From contig NZ_SZPX01000002.1 in assembly GCF_005217605.1 (NCBI RefSeq), positions 124,001-188,000 on the forward strand: DNA of 64,000 nucleotides. The letters run 5' to 3'. A program made the position numbers and the translations under genes. Positions 28,273 through 37,192 of the stretch are shown here, one piece after another (within the stretch, counting starts at the first letter, position 1; each line of letters starts with the position of its first letter). The notes under the pieces were generated by a model that worked only from the letters and a program-made list of their open reading frames with translations, did no database searches and was not told where the DNA came from. This stretch comes from Sulfurimonas crateris. Its GTDB lineage: Bacteria > Campylobacterota > Campylobacteria > Campylobacterales > Sulfurimonadaceae.

Positions 28273-29854
28273 GTTTCTTCTCCTCAGAGTGAAAATCCGG
28301 TTTTTTTAGCATTCTGGCTGCTAGATACGGTGTGAAAATATATGCAACAAAAAGAGATGCGATCAGTGCTACGGGAACATTTGCAGGGATAGGTTTCATA
28401 AACTGCCCCATCATCTGCCCGACAAACGCCATTGGAACCATTGTCATAATAATAGCCAGTGTTGCAATGTTTGTCGGAGGTCCGATCTCATCTGTAGCCT
28501 TTACCATGATGTCTTCTATGCTCTCATGAGCTGCCTCTTTTGAGTGGAAGTGTCTGTGAATGTTCTCTATTACGATAATTGCCGCATCGACCAAGAGTCC
28601 AAGCGAGAGCAGGAACGCAAAGAGTGTTATTCTGTTGATGGTTTGACCGCTTAAGTAGGCTACAAAAAGAGTTATTGCCAAAATAGCAGGAACGGTAAAT
28701 GTAACAATGAGAGACTCTCTCCATCCAAGAACCAAGATAAGCAAGATAGCGATAATTACAATAGATAAAAGAAGGTGGTAGACAAGTTCGTTTACCGCCT
28801 CGTTCGCTCTTTGCCCGTCGTTTCTGGTAATTACATACCCGATAGAGTTCTTGCGAAAAAACTCTTTTGAGCCTTCAAGCTCGCTCTTTACGGCATCTGC
28901 TATTATTACGGCATTTGTACCTTGAAGTTTTGATACGCTGAGTGTTACCTGATTTAGCAGTGGAGAAAACTCCCCGCTCTCATCTTTTTTGCTGATAGTT
29001 GCAGATTTGAAGTTCTGTATATCGTGAGAGAGTGACACTTTTGCAACCTGCTTAAGATATATAGGCGAGTTCATATATTTAGCAATAATAATATTGCCTA
29101 TATCTTCGGCACTCTCTATCGCATTTTTGACACCAAGCATGATTATCTTATTCTCTTTTGTTCTGTTTTTAACTGCAGGAACGCTATATGAGAGAGATTG
29201 CACCCCTTGGACTATCTGCCCCATAGAGATGTTGTAGCCCGAGAGTTTATTTAGGTCCACTTCGATGTTAAACTGAGGCTTGTTTCCGCCTTTTACTTCC
29301 GTAACTGCAACATTTGCAAGTCCGTTTATGCGGTGCTGAATATCTTTTACTCTGTCATAAAGCTCAGTCTTGCTCATCTTCTCATCTTTTGAGTAAAAAG
29401 CGACCGATACGACAGGTATGTCTACATCTATGTCAAGAGGCTTGATGATAGGGTTCATAGCACCTTGTGGAAACATATCTGCATTTTGCATTATCTTGTC
29501 ATATACTTTTAGGTTAGAGTCCTCTTTCTTCTCGCCGATGAAAAAGGCGGCATTGACTATTCCCACGTTATCCATCGCCATGCTTGAGATATTCTCAACC
29601 CCTTTTACCTCTTTTAGTTTTCTCTCCAGAGGCTTTACTATCACTTTTTGTATCTCGGCGGCACTTGCTCCCGGAAGTGCTACGATTACCGTCGAGCCGC
29701 TTACTACCATTTGAGGGTTCTCTTCGCGGGGCATTATGTTGAGTGAGAGGTAGCCGATAGAGAGCAAGAAGATGCCAAGAACCACTGTAAGAGGATTTCT
29801 TATAAATCCGCTTGCCAGCTTCCCTGCTATATCTGTTGGTTTATAGACGTTCAT
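28265..29854 (-). CDS. RND efflux permease, N-terminal half
   Basis: First repeat of an AcrB-type proton-driven pump: TM1 (about residues 18-37), the first periplasmic porter/docking loop, and TM2-6 (about residues 365-520). TM4 reads LGLLVDAAIIVIENI, which resembles the metal-pumping CusA pattern (D...E) more than the double aspartate of drug pumps, but substrate cannot be fixed. The protein ends in the cytosolic linker after TM6. It must pair with the C-terminal half to form a working protomer. Confidence 0.85.
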   Translation of the reverse strand: MNVYKPTDIAGKLASGFIRNPLTVVLGIFLLSIGYLSLNIMPREENPQMVVSGSTVIVALPGASAAEIQKVIVKPLERKLKEVKGVENISSMAMDNVGIVNAAFFIGEKKEDSNLKVYDKIMQNADMFPQGAMNPIIKPLDIDVDIPVVSVAFYSKDEKMSKTELYDRVKDIQHRINGLANVAVTEVKGGNKPQFNIEVDLNKLSGYNISMGQIVQGVQSLSYSVPAVKNRTKENKIIMLGVKNAIESAEDIGNIIIAKYMNSPIYLKQVAKVSLSHDIQNFKSATISKKDESGEFSPLLNQVTLSVSKLQGTNAVIIADAVKSELEGSKEFFRKNSIGYVITRNDGQRANEAVNELVYHLLLSIVIIAILLILVLGWRESLIVTFTVPAILAITLFVAYLSGQTINRITLFAFLLSLGLLVDAAIIVIENIHRHFHSKEAAHESIEDIMVKATDEIGPPTNIATLAIIMTMVPMAFVGQMMGQFMKPIPANVPVALIASLFVAYIFTPYLAARMLKKPDFHSEEKKHV

Positions 29855-29863
29855 ACTCTTTTC

Positions 29864-30652
29864 CTACTCTATTGCCACGGTAGCATACATACCCGGGTAT
29901 ATCGATTTGTAAACATTTTTAAATGAGATCTTAATCTTAAATGAGTGTGTCATAGGGTTTGAGCTCGGTATGATCGCACTGATCGTTCCAATGATCTTAA
30001 TATCTCTTGATGGGATGTTTACTACTACTTTTTTTCCCTCTTGTATGCGGCTTAAATTCTCTTCGCTTATCTCTGCGGATATTTTCAGGTTTGAGAGGTC
30101 GGAGAGTTCAAGTGCAGGCATCCCCGGCATTGCCATCTCCCCAACATTGACATTTTTGCTAACTATTACCCCGTCATTTGGTGCGGTAATATTTAGGTAA
30201 CGATACTGGTTTTTTACCTCTTCACGTTGCGCTTGCGCTTGAGCCACCTGCTTTTTTGCGATGATTATCATATTTGCAAGATTATTCTCTGCAAGTGCGA
30301 GATTTTCGACCTCAAATTTTGAGACCATATCTTTTTGAAGTAGTCTTCTATGTCTCTCAAGGTTTAGCTTAACGTTCGTGTATTGATTTTGATACATCTG
30401 AAGGCTGAGCTGTGCCTGAGAGATCGCAAGTTCTACTTGAATAAGAGCCGAATCTATCTCTTTAGAGTCTATTGTATAAAGCAGGTCTCCCTTTTTTACT
30501 TCATCGCCCTCTGAGACTTTCACATCCGTTACAAAGCCCATAAAACGGCTTGTAATCATCTTTTTGTTATCGCTAATAACTGTGCCTGAGAGTACGATCC
30601 CCTCAGCTATAAGCGAAGCCGCAAGTCCTAAAATCAGTAGTAGTTTTTTCAT
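29864..30652 (-). CDS. RND membrane-fusion (periplasmic adaptor) protein
   Basis: Periplasmic adaptor linking pump and outer-membrane channel. Signal peptide (LLLILGLAASLIAEG), a lipoyl-like barrel (GFVTDVKVSEGDEVKKGDLLYTID), a long coiled-coil hairpin (about residues 70-150) and a beta-barrel domain (NITAPNDGVIVSKNVNVGE). At 262 residues it is shorter than usual (about 350-400), lacking most of the membrane-proximal domain. It overlaps the tolC-like gene by four bases and lies 9 bases before the N-terminal pump half. Confidence 0.88.
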   Translation of the reverse strand: MKKLLLILGLAASLIAEGIVLSGTVISDNKKMITSRFMGFVTDVKVSEGDEVKKGDLLYTIDSKEIDSALIQVELAISQAQLSLQMYQNQYTNVKLNLERHRRLLQKDMVSKFEVENLALAENNLANMIIIAKKQVAQAQAQREEVKNQYRYLNITAPNDGVIVSKNVNVGEMAMPGMPALELSDLSNLKISAEISEENLSRIQEGKKVVVNIPSRDIKIIGTISAIIPSSNPMTHSFKIKISFKNVYKSIYPGMYATVAIE

Positions 30653-32034
30653 CTCTCATCTCCGTTTGCTAGTTTTTCAAGTGCGAAAACTCTCTCGTTT
30701 CGCTTATTTATCGTCTGCTGCAGCTGCAGAATTTTTTGTATCTGTTCTGATTGTTTGATTATAACATCACTCATGGAAGATAACTTCTCTCTATATCTCG
30801 CCTCATAGTTCTTATATATCTCATCAGCAAGTGCGAGTTCTTTTTTCAGCGACTCTATATCTTTGTTAAAGCTATCTATCTCAGTCTTTATCTTTTGTAT
30901 CTGCAGCTCAATACCGCTGTTTGCGAGTGCTACCTGAGTCTTTGTCTTTAGGTAGTCAAGTCTTGACTTCTCAACGTTTGCATAGTCTGCTCCGCCGTTA
31001 AAGATATTCCATGTGAGTCTTGCCCCGAGTGTGTATGACTGATGATCGCTTGCATCTCCCAAAAAGGTATCATCTGCAGTTGCGACTTCAGCAAAAGCCC
31101 CAACCATCGGGTAGTAAGCGGATTTGGAAACATTTACCATACTCTCTTTTATGGCAAGCCCTCTGTTTGCTTTTTGAATATCCAAGTTGTTTTTGACGAT
31201 CTCTTCACTCGAAATTGAGGGAGTTTTTATCTCCAAAGATGGCGTCTCAATAGAGGTCACTTTTTGATTTAGTAAAAAACTTATATAGTGGTAGAGAAGC
31301 TCTTTGTTTGATTCCATCTGAGATATAAGTCTCTCAACATTGCCCTTTTTAGCTTTTACTTCAAGAAGATCAACCTTTTTGGCGTATCCCACCTCGATCA
31401 TCTCTTTTGTCATGGCTTCAAGTGTCTCTATGTTTGATAGAATTACATTTAGGTTTGAGATCGACTCTTCAAGCAGCGCCATATCGTAAAAACTTTTTCT
31501 CATCTCGTAAATCTTCTCATTTACTACTTGAGACTTTTCAAGCTTTTTTATTTTCGTTACGGACTCCATAATATCTTCGTAGCTTGATATCTTAAAGCCG
31601 GTAAATAGAGGAACTTCATACTTTAGCTTGCTTTGGAAGTAGTTTCTGTCATCTGGGTAGTTTAGGTCGCTTGGTGGAGTGGTGTAGTCACCATCTGGCA
31701 CATAATTTGGACTAGATGGGTTAAGGCTTGACATAAACTCCTGCGCCCCGAAATCTCCAAAAGTAGCTTCTCTTGAGCTCAGTTTAAAACCAAAGACATT
31801 TCCCGCATCATCACTTCTTGCAAAATCTTGAATAAAATCAAGCTTACCGTAGTGGTTTGCCGAAGCAGCTTTGGCATCTTGCAAGGCACTCTCTATATCT
31901 ATCTGAGCGCTTTTAATCTCTAAATTTTGAGATTTTAACATCTCCAGTGCACTCTCAAGGCTTAGTGATTGTGACGCATTTAAAAGGGAGCCGCCGATTG
32001 TTGCTATGAGCATAAAAGTAAGTAGTTTTTTCAT
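30649..32034 (-). CDS. TolC-family outer-membrane efflux protein
   Basis: A 461-residue outer-membrane channel with signal peptide (FMLIATIGGSLLNA), two OEP repeats rich in coiled-coil heptads and a mid-protein beta region (GARLTWNIFNGG...). It forms the exit duct of the pump whose genes follow. First gene of a four-gene minus-strand operon; AAGGAT precedes the ATG. Confidence 0.9.
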   Translation of the reverse strand: MKKLLTFMLIATIGGSLLNASQSLSLESALEMLKSQNLEIKSAQIDIESALQDAKAASANHYGKLDFIQDFARSDDAGNVFGFKLSSREATFGDFGAQEFMSSLNPSSPNYVPDGDYTTPPSDLNYPDDRNYFQSKLKYEVPLFTGFKISSYEDIMESVTKIKKLEKSQVVNEKIYEMRKSFYDMALLEESISNLNVILSNIETLEAMTKEMIEVGYAKKVDLLEVKAKKGNVERLISQMESNKELLYHYISFLLNQKVTSIETPSLEIKTPSISSEEIVKNNLDIQKANRGLAIKESMVNVSKSAYYPMVGAFAEVATADDTFLGDASDHQSYTLGARLTWNIFNGGADYANVEKSRLDYLKTKTQVALANSGIELQIQKIKTEIDSFNKDIESLKKELALADEIYKNYEARYREKLSSMSDVIIKQSEQIQKILQLQQTINKRNERVFALEKLANGDER

Positions 32035-32066
32035 ACGTATCCTTAAATCTGTTTAATTAAGTGGAG

Positions 32067-32072
32067 ATTATA
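32067..32072 (-). promoter_or_regulatory. Putative -10 box of the efflux operon
   Basis: TATAAT on the minus strand, 32 bases upstream of the TolC-like ATG. No regulator gene of the TetR or MarR type lies nearby. Confidence 0.45.
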
Positions 32073-32127
32073 ACATATATTTTTTTTGATTATAATAAAA
32101 TCTATAAAACTTGATTATTATAACTTT

Positions 32128-33084
32128 TTATAGCAGTTTTAGTGCAATATGAAGATAAGGTTGATTAAATCTATTTACCATATCAGGATCTTTCATCATC
32201 ATCTTAAGCGCATCGAACGATGAGTAGTGCGGTCTATATGGTCTGTTGTTAGTAAGAGCGTCAAATACGTCACATATCGATAAAATAGAGGCTAAGTCGC
32301 TTATCTCGCCCTTTGTCTGTTTGTCGGGATAGCCAAGCCCGTCATATCGCTCGTGGTGGTGCATTACCGCATCTATAATATAGGGGTCGTGGATTCTGTT
32401 CTGCTTTAGTATCTCAACGCTGTATTGGCTGTGTTTTCTAACTATGAGGGTCTCTTGCGGTGTTAGTTCGCTCTCTTTATTTATAATATTTTTATCTATC
32501 TTTTTGACTCCGACATCATGCAAAAGAGCTGCGGAACCGAGTTTTAAGAGCTGCTCGTCGCTGAATTTGAGCGTATAACCAAGAGTAAGAGCGTAGATGG
32601 CGACGTGTAGTGAGTGGTTTTGGAGCATATGGTTATTTAACATATATGGCATAGTGTTTTTTATAAATAGCTCATCATATTTTAGAAGATAGATAATAGC
32701 ATCGATTATAAGCTCGACACATCCGAGATTTATCTTGTTCTCTTTGTTTACCATGTATATTTCAAAAAGCTGGTTATTTACTTCATATAGAAGCTCGAGT
32801 CTTTTTTTATGGTCATCTTTATTATATTTTATGTAGTGTTTGAGCGTCTCGCAGGAGAGTATCTGCTTGTCTTCATCACTTTTGTTTATGTATAGATTTT
32901 CCTGTTTTTTTAGCTTGTCATACAGACTCTGCGTAAGAGTGGTTCCCGCTTCAATAATGATAATATAGTCTCTTCTCTTTTTTATAAAAATATCAAAAAG
33001 TGTAACGGCTCCCACGGCAAGTGCATCAATATCAAGCAGCGTGTAGGATTTGGCGTAGTTTAGTTTTGTTTTTACAATTTTCAT
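32128..33084 (-). CDS. HD-GYP domain protein (putative c-di-GMP phosphodiesterase)
   Basis: A 318-residue cytoplasmic protein. The C-terminal HD-GYP domain has HD at 189-190 (LLHDVGVKKID), a further metal histidine in RKHSQYS, and the HHERYDGLGYP signature at about 243-253, so it should hydrolyse c-di-GMP. The N-terminal 130 residues match no sensor domain I know. TATAAT lies six bases before the ATG, suggesting a leaderless message. It diverges from the small gene at 33177. Confidence 0.9.
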   Translation of the reverse strand: MKIVKTKLNYAKSYTLLDIDALAVGAVTLFDIFIKKRRDYIIIIEAGTTLTQSLYDKLKKQENLYINKSDEDKQILSCETLKHYIKYNKDDHKKRLELLYEVNNQLFEIYMVNKENKINLGCVELIIDAIIYLLKYDELFIKNTMPYMLNNHMLQNHSLHVAIYALTLGYTLKFSDEQLLKLGSAALLHDVGVKKIDKNIINKESELTPQETLIVRKHSQYSVEILKQNRIHDPYIIDAVMHHHERYDGLGYPDKQTKGEISDLASILSICDVFDALTNNRPYRPHYSSFDALKMMMKDPDMVNRFNQPYLHIALKLL

Positions 33085-33090
33085 TTTCGA

Positions 33091-33096
33091 ATTATA
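33091..33096 (-). promoter_or_regulatory. Putative -10 box of HD-GYP gene
   Basis: TATAAT on the minus strand with only six bases (TCGAAA) before the ATG; transcription should begin at or next to the start codon. Confidence 0.5.
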
Positions 33097-33120
33097 GCAG
33101 AGATTTTTTCTAGCTCTGCT
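33096..33120. promoter_or_regulatory. Inverted repeat over HD-GYP promoter, possible operator
   Basis: Perfect arms AGCAGAG (33096-33102) and CTCTGCT (33114-33120) with an 11-base centre. It abuts the -10 box and covers the spacer and -35 region of the HD-GYP promoter, as repressor sites often do. Confidence 0.35.
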
Positions 33121-33176
33121 TTATTGCTGAAGCAAAATTTTGATAGAATATCATCTTTAGATAAAAAGGCTGAGTT

Positions 33177-33497
33177 ATGCAGAGTGTAGTAGATTCTCTT
33201 AGAAAAAAAGGTAAGATTTATAAGAAGATGCAAGAGATCGCACCAAGAGAGCTTGGTGTACGAAACAAGATAAAAATATTTAAAGCTACAGATGTCAGCG
33301 GATATTTCTGGGCAATTTTTGCGATCAGCCAAAAGAGCAGACTTCTTATGAAAGATGTCCATAAATTTGAGGAGATATACGCAAAACTCGTTATTTTTTA
33401 CGGACATAATTTCAAGCATAAGATCATCTTTATAGACGCGCCGATCTGCTCAAAAGCAAAAGAGGCACTTCTGGCTCAGGGTTGGAAGATCCAGTAA
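33177..33497 (+). CDS. Small basic hypothetical protein
   Basis: A 106-residue lysine-rich protein without signal peptide, starting with a plausible ribosome-binding site (AAAAAGG) and ending in a one-base overlap with coaX (TAATG), which supports translation. No domain recognised; its middle (SGYFWAIFAISQKSR) and end look like a small alpha/beta fold. The opposite-strand frame over the same bases was judged a shadow. Confidence 0.6.
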   Translation: MQSVVDSLRKKGKIYKKMQEIAPRELGVRNKIKIFKATDVSGYFWAIFAISQKSRLLMKDVHKFEEIYAKLVIFYGHNFKHKIIFIDAPICSKAKEALLAQGWKIQ

Positions 33498-34114
33498 TGC
33501 TTCTTTGCGATATAGGAAATACGACCTATCACTTTTTTGACGGCATAGAGCATTATAAAAAGGATGCAAAACTTTTTGACCCCTCATCCATAAAAGAGGA
33601 GATATTTTATATCTGCGTCAATAAGCAGGCTAAAGAGCTCATAAAACCTCTAAAAAACTGGATAGACCTCTCAACTTACGTAGATATGAGAAACTACTAC
33701 GAGACGATGGGAATAGACAGAGTTACGTCATGCGAGGCGATAGAAGATGGCGTAATAGTCGATGCGGGAAGTGCCGTGACCATAGATGTGGTAAAAAGCG
33801 GCAGGTTTGAGGGCGGTTTTATCTATCCAGGTTCTAAAGCCATGAATGAGTGCTACAGAAATATCTCGGATGCGCTGGCTTACTCATTTAACTTTGAGCT
33901 TGATTTGGGTAAAATGCCGAAAAATTCCCGCGATGCCATAAGTTACGGATATCTAAAACTGCTTCGCAATGAAGTGGTGTCATACGGTATGGATATATAC
34001 CTCACGGGCGGAGATGCTGCAGAGTTTGCAAAGATATTTCCATATTCGCATATAGATGAGACTCTGCTCTTTAAAGGGATGAAAAATATTATGAAAAAGG
34101 CCAATATATGTTAA
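33497..34114 (+). CDS. coaX: Type III pantothenate kinase
   Basis: Phosphorylates pantothenate in the first step of coenzyme A synthesis. ASKHA-fold motifs are LLCDIGNTTYHFFDG (phosphate 1), IVDAGSAVTIDV (phosphate 2) and GGFIYPGSKAM. The 205-residue length is at the short end of the family, as in Campylobacterota. The ATG at 33497 is preferred to an in-frame TTG at 33482, because LLCDIGNT must lie at the N-terminus. It overlaps hisG by 7 bases. Confidence 0.93.
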   Translation: MLLCDIGNTTYHFFDGIEHYKKDAKLFDPSSIKEEIFYICVNKQAKELIKPLKNWIDLSTYVDMRNYYETMGIDRVTSCEAIEDGVIVDAGSAVTIDVVKSGRFEGGFIYPGSKAMNECYRNISDALAYSFNFELDLGKMPKNSRDAISYGYLKLLRNEVVSYGMDIYLTGGDAAEFAKIFPYSHIDETLLFKGMKNIMKKANIC

Positions 34115-34734
34115 CAGTCGCACTTCCAAAAGGACGCATAGCGCAAGAGACGCTGGAGATTTTTGAGAGAATCTTTGGTGAAGATTTTGCTTTTGATGAT
34201 AGAAAGCTGATACTAGAGACGCCGAAGTTTCGTTTTTTGCTTGTAAGAAATCAGGATGTTGCAACATACGTATTTCATCAGGCGGCTGACATAGGTGTTG
34301 TAGGACTTGACACTCTAGAGGAGCAGGGACTCGACGTTGTCCGTCTTCTTGATCTAAAACGAGGCATCTGCAAGGTCTCTATAGGTATGAAAAAGGGCGA
34401 AAAATTCGATCTTAACAAACCGGAGATAAAAGTCGCTTCAAAGATGGTAAATATTACAAAACGATACTTTGAAGAGCGCGCGGTTTCGGTTGATATCATA
34501 AAACTATACGGCTCAATTGAGCTTGCACCGCTTATCGGGCTTGCAGATATGATAGTAGACGTTGTTGAGACGGGAACTACTATGAAGCAAAACGGTTTGG
34601 AAGTTGTAGAGGATATTATGACATCTTCGACTTACCTTATAGCGAACAAAAACAGTTACGTTGCAAAAAAAGATGAAGTTCTGGACATATATAAAAAGAT
34701 AAACAGCGTCGTACAAGCTGAGCAAAAAGCTTAA
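34108..34734 (+). CDS. hisG: ATP phosphoribosyltransferase, short form
   Basis: First enzyme of histidine synthesis: joins ATP and PRPP. Conserved parts are VALPKGRIAQET, DIGVVGLDTL, the LYGSIELAPLIGLAD segment and the PRPP loop DVVETGTTMKQNGL. At 208 residues it is the short form that lacks the C-terminal ACT-like regulatory domain of the long form (about 290 residues, as in C. jejuni). Short forms need the paralogue HisZ for activity and feedback; no hisZ is in the window. Confidence 0.95.
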   Translation: MLTVALPKGRIAQETLEIFERIFGEDFAFDDRKLILETPKFRFLLVRNQDVATYVFHQAADIGVVGLDTLEEQGLDVVRLLDLKRGICKVSIGMKKGEKFDLNKPEIKVASKMVNITKRYFEERAVSVDIIKLYGSIELAPLIGLADMIVDVVETGTTMKQNGLEVVEDIMTSSTYLIANKNSYVAKKDEVLDIYKKINSVVQAEQKA

Positions 34735-34735
34735 T

Positions 34736-35419
34736 ATGACAAATCTTGACCTCTATGCAAAAGCCGAACATCTACTAGGCATCGAAGAGGCGACGGAGGC
34801 GCTTTACGACCTCTACCGCTCAGAGCTTGACGAGTATAAGATAAAGACGCTTTTAGATGTGGGATGCGGTCGCGGCGGATTTATACAGCGTATGATGAGT
34901 GACGGAGTGACATGTAAAGGGATCGACCTAAGTTCGGTTATGGTCGATGAGTGCAGGGCAAAAGGTCTTAATGCGGAGTGTATAGATATAGCGGATGAGA
35001 GCGGAAAATATGATGCGGTAGTGGCTATATTTGACGTGCTTAACTTTTTGGACCAAGAGGAGCTTTTGAAGTTTCTCGACGGTGTTGCCGCTAGGCTTAA
35101 CGATGATGGGGTCTTTATAGCCGATATAAATACCCTTTACGGTTTTAGCGATGTGGCGGAGGGTACAATGAGCAGTGAGAACGAAAAAGAGTTCTTGGTT
35201 GTAGATGCAGTCTTTCGTGATGAAAAACTATATACACAATTTACTCTATTTCAAAAGAGTGAAAACTCAATATATACAAAATATCAAGATACTATAGTTC
35301 AATATTTTCACAAGATCAGAGCTTTTGAGAAACTACCGTCTCTAAAGCTTGTAGACAAACAGACCTTTTCGCTCTACGATACCAAGGACAAAACGCTTCT
35401 TATTTTTAAAAAGAGATAG
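34736..35419 (+). CDS. Class I SAM-dependent methyltransferase
   Basis: A 227-residue cytoplasmic methyltransferase of unknown substrate. SAM-binding motif I is TLLDVGCGRGGFIQRM, followed by GIDLSSVMVDECRAKG and DAVVAIFDVLNFLD. It follows hisG by one base and is probably co-transcribed. The 3' end overlaps the convergent response regulator by 14 bases. Confidence 0.85.
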   Translation: MTNLDLYAKAEHLLGIEEATEALYDLYRSELDEYKIKTLLDVGCGRGGFIQRMMSDGVTCKGIDLSSVMVDECRAKGLNAECIDIADESGKYDAVVAIFDVLNFLDQEELLKFLDGVAARLNDDGVFIADINTLYGFSDVAEGTMSSENEKEFLVVDAVFRDEKLYTQFTLFQKSENSIYTKYQDTIVQYFHKIRAFEKLPSLKLVDKQTFSLYDTKDKTLLIFKKR

Positions 35420-36086
35420 GCTCCAAAAGCCTGTATCCTACTCCTTGAAGGGTAGAGATAAAATCAAGACCCACTTTCTTGCGGAGTCTAAATATCATAT
35501 TTTTTATGGCTGCATCACTCATAACTCTGCTCTCCCAAATATCTCTTTGAACCCTCTCGCTGCTTATAGGTTTTGCATTCTCTTTTATCAGCAGCTCAAT
35601 AAATAGAGCCTCTTTTTTTGTCAATCTTATAGGTTTGTCATGCAGCAGCAGCTCTTTTGTAGAGAAGTTGTAGAGAAGTTCTTTGCGAAGTGGCACATTT
35701 TCGCGCGGCGGCAGTTTAAAGGAGATCTTTTTTAAAAGCAGGATAAGGTCGTCATATCTTATTGGCTTTAGTTCATAGGAGATGAGGTTAAGAGGAATTG
35801 CTCTTAGGAGATACTCCTCATCCTTGTATGCGCTGAGTACTGCAATTATGCACTCATTATCACTCTTTCTGACCTCTTGTATAAACTCCAAGCCGTTTTT
35901 GCCCTCAACTTTTATGTCTGAGATAATCACGTCTATGCGGTTCTCTTTATATGTCAGCAGAGCCTCTTTTACGCTCTTGCAGATAAATACCTTTTTAAAG
36001 TAGATGTTGAAAAGTTTTGCGGTGTTTGTAGCAAACTCTTCATTATCTTCCAAAAAGAGAAGTTGTAGCTCTTTTAATCTATCCAT
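35406..36086 (-). CDS. OmpR-family response regulator
   Basis: A 226-residue transcription regulator: receiver domain at about 1-120 with acidic pocket LLFLEDNEE and phospho-acceptor aspartate in VIISDIKVEGKNGLEF, then a winged-helix DNA-binding domain (LTKKEALFIELLI, then SDAAIKNMIFRLRKKVG and LQGVGYRLL). It overlaps the REC-kinase gene by 13 bases and is last of the three-gene signalling operon. The tandem 11-bp repeat at 40019-40040 is a candidate target (inference). Confidence 0.92.
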   Translation of the reverse strand: MDRLKELQLLFLEDNEEFATNTAKLFNIYFKKVFICKSVKEALLTYKENRIDVIISDIKVEGKNGLEFIQEVRKSDNECIIAVLSAYKDEEYLLRAIPLNLISYELKPIRYDDLILLLKKISFKLPPRENVPLRKELLYNFSTKELLLHDKPIRLTKKEALFIELLIKENAKPISSERVQRDIWESRVMSDAAIKNMIFRLRKKVGLDFISTLQGVGYRLLEPISF

Positions 36087-37192
36087 GTAAGAAACTCTAT
36101 TGTAAAAATAGCGCCTTCTTCTGTGTTTGAGGCAGTAATAACGCCGTTGTTTTTCTCAATAAGAACTTTTGCCAAGTATAGACCGATCCCCGAGCTGTTT
36201 TTTGTACTTACGGTAGGCAGAAATATCTCCTCAAAAGATTGATCTTTTATGCCTCCGCCGTTATCCTTTATGGTTATTTTCTTATTTTCGATCTCTATGC
36301 GGATCTCAGGATTGAAACTGTTTCTTAGCTTAAATATCTCTCTTGAGTTGTTTAGTATCGCAAAGATCACCTGTGAAAACTCATTTACATTGCCAAATAC
36401 AGGCTCTTTTTCATGTGAGACTATATATATCTTTATATCTTCAAAGTAGAATGTTCCTTCAATGATCGTCAAGATGTCGATAACGGCATCGGCGATAAAG
36501 AACTCTTTGTTGTCCGTAGATGGGTGGTAGAATTTTTTAAATGTCTCTATCGTCTCTGCCATAAACATAATAATATCTTCTGAGCGCTTTATAGATTTCA
36601 GGTAATCACTTTTACTCACACTTGAATCAGACTCGAATTTTGCCTTGTTGAGATTGTTGATCGAGCCAAGAGAGGAGAGCGGTTGTTTCCACTGATGGGC
36701 AATGTGCATTAAAAGCTCGCCAAGAGCCGCCTGTTTTGACTGCTGGAAGATCATCTGCTCTTTTGTCTTGTTCTTTTGGATCTCCTCTTGAACTCTTGCT
36801 TCAAGATCTCTTTCGTAAGCCCTTAGTTTTAAGTGTGTGCCGACGCGCGAGAGAAGCTCATCGGGATTAAAAGGCTTTGTTATATAATCCACGCCTCCAG
36901 CTTCAAAAGCCATCTGGATGTCTGAGGGTTTGTTCTTTGCACTTAAAAATATCACGGGAGTATGCATAGTATTTGGGTTTTTTTTGAGAGCTCTGCAGAC
37001 CTCAAATCCGTCCATCTCGGGCATCATTATATCTAGGAGTATCAGGTCTATATTTTTCTCATTCGTTGCAATGTCGATAGCACTCTGCCCGTTTAGTGCG
37101 GGAATGAGGTCATAATCCCCAAGAAGTTCCATCAAAACGTCAATATTCTCTTTTACGTCGTCTACTATAAGTATGGTCTGTTTATTATGCAT
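36074..37192 (-). CDS. Receiver-histidine kinase hybrid
   Basis: A 372-residue soluble protein. N-terminal receiver (ILIVDDVKEN; phospho-acceptor in LILLDIMMPEMDGFEV) followed by a coiled coil and a kinase with H-box LLMHIAHQWKQPLSSL and an HATPase domain (NNSREIF, then IKDNGGGIKD and SSGIGLYLAKVLIE). No membrane segment. REC-first kinases are usually phosphorylated by another kinase, here probably the 37185 product, and pass the signal to the 35406 regulator. Overlaps both neighbours, so expression is coupled. Confidence 0.9.
   Translation of the reverse strand: MHNKQTILIVDDVKENIDVLMELLGDYDLIPALNGQSAIDIATNEKNIDLILLDIMMPEMDGFEVCRALKKNPNTMHTPVIFLSAKNKPSDIQMAFEAGGVDYITKPFNPDELLSRVGTHLKLRAYERDLEARVQEEIQKNKTKEQMIFQQSKQAALGELLMHIAHQWKQPLSSLGSINNLNKAKFESDSSVSKSDYLKSIKRSEDIIMFMAETIETFKKFYHPSTDNKEFFIADAVIDILTIIEGTFYFEDIKIYIVSHEKEPVFGNVNEFSQVIFAILNNSREIFKLRNSFNPEIRIEIENKKITIKDNGGGIKDQSFEEIFLPTVSTKNSSGIGLYLAKVLIEKNNGVITASNTEEGAIFTIEFLTWID

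Noticed and set aside
32042-32061. CTTAA...TTAAG imperfect palindrome near the tolC start
   Set aside because: Only five-base arms in AT-rich leader sequence; too weak to call an operator.
33081-33419. 112-codon minus-strand frame over the 33177 gene
   Set aside because: It covers the HD-GYP start and promoter, its residues look like a reverse shadow, and the plus-strand frame has a ribosome-binding site and a coaX overlap.
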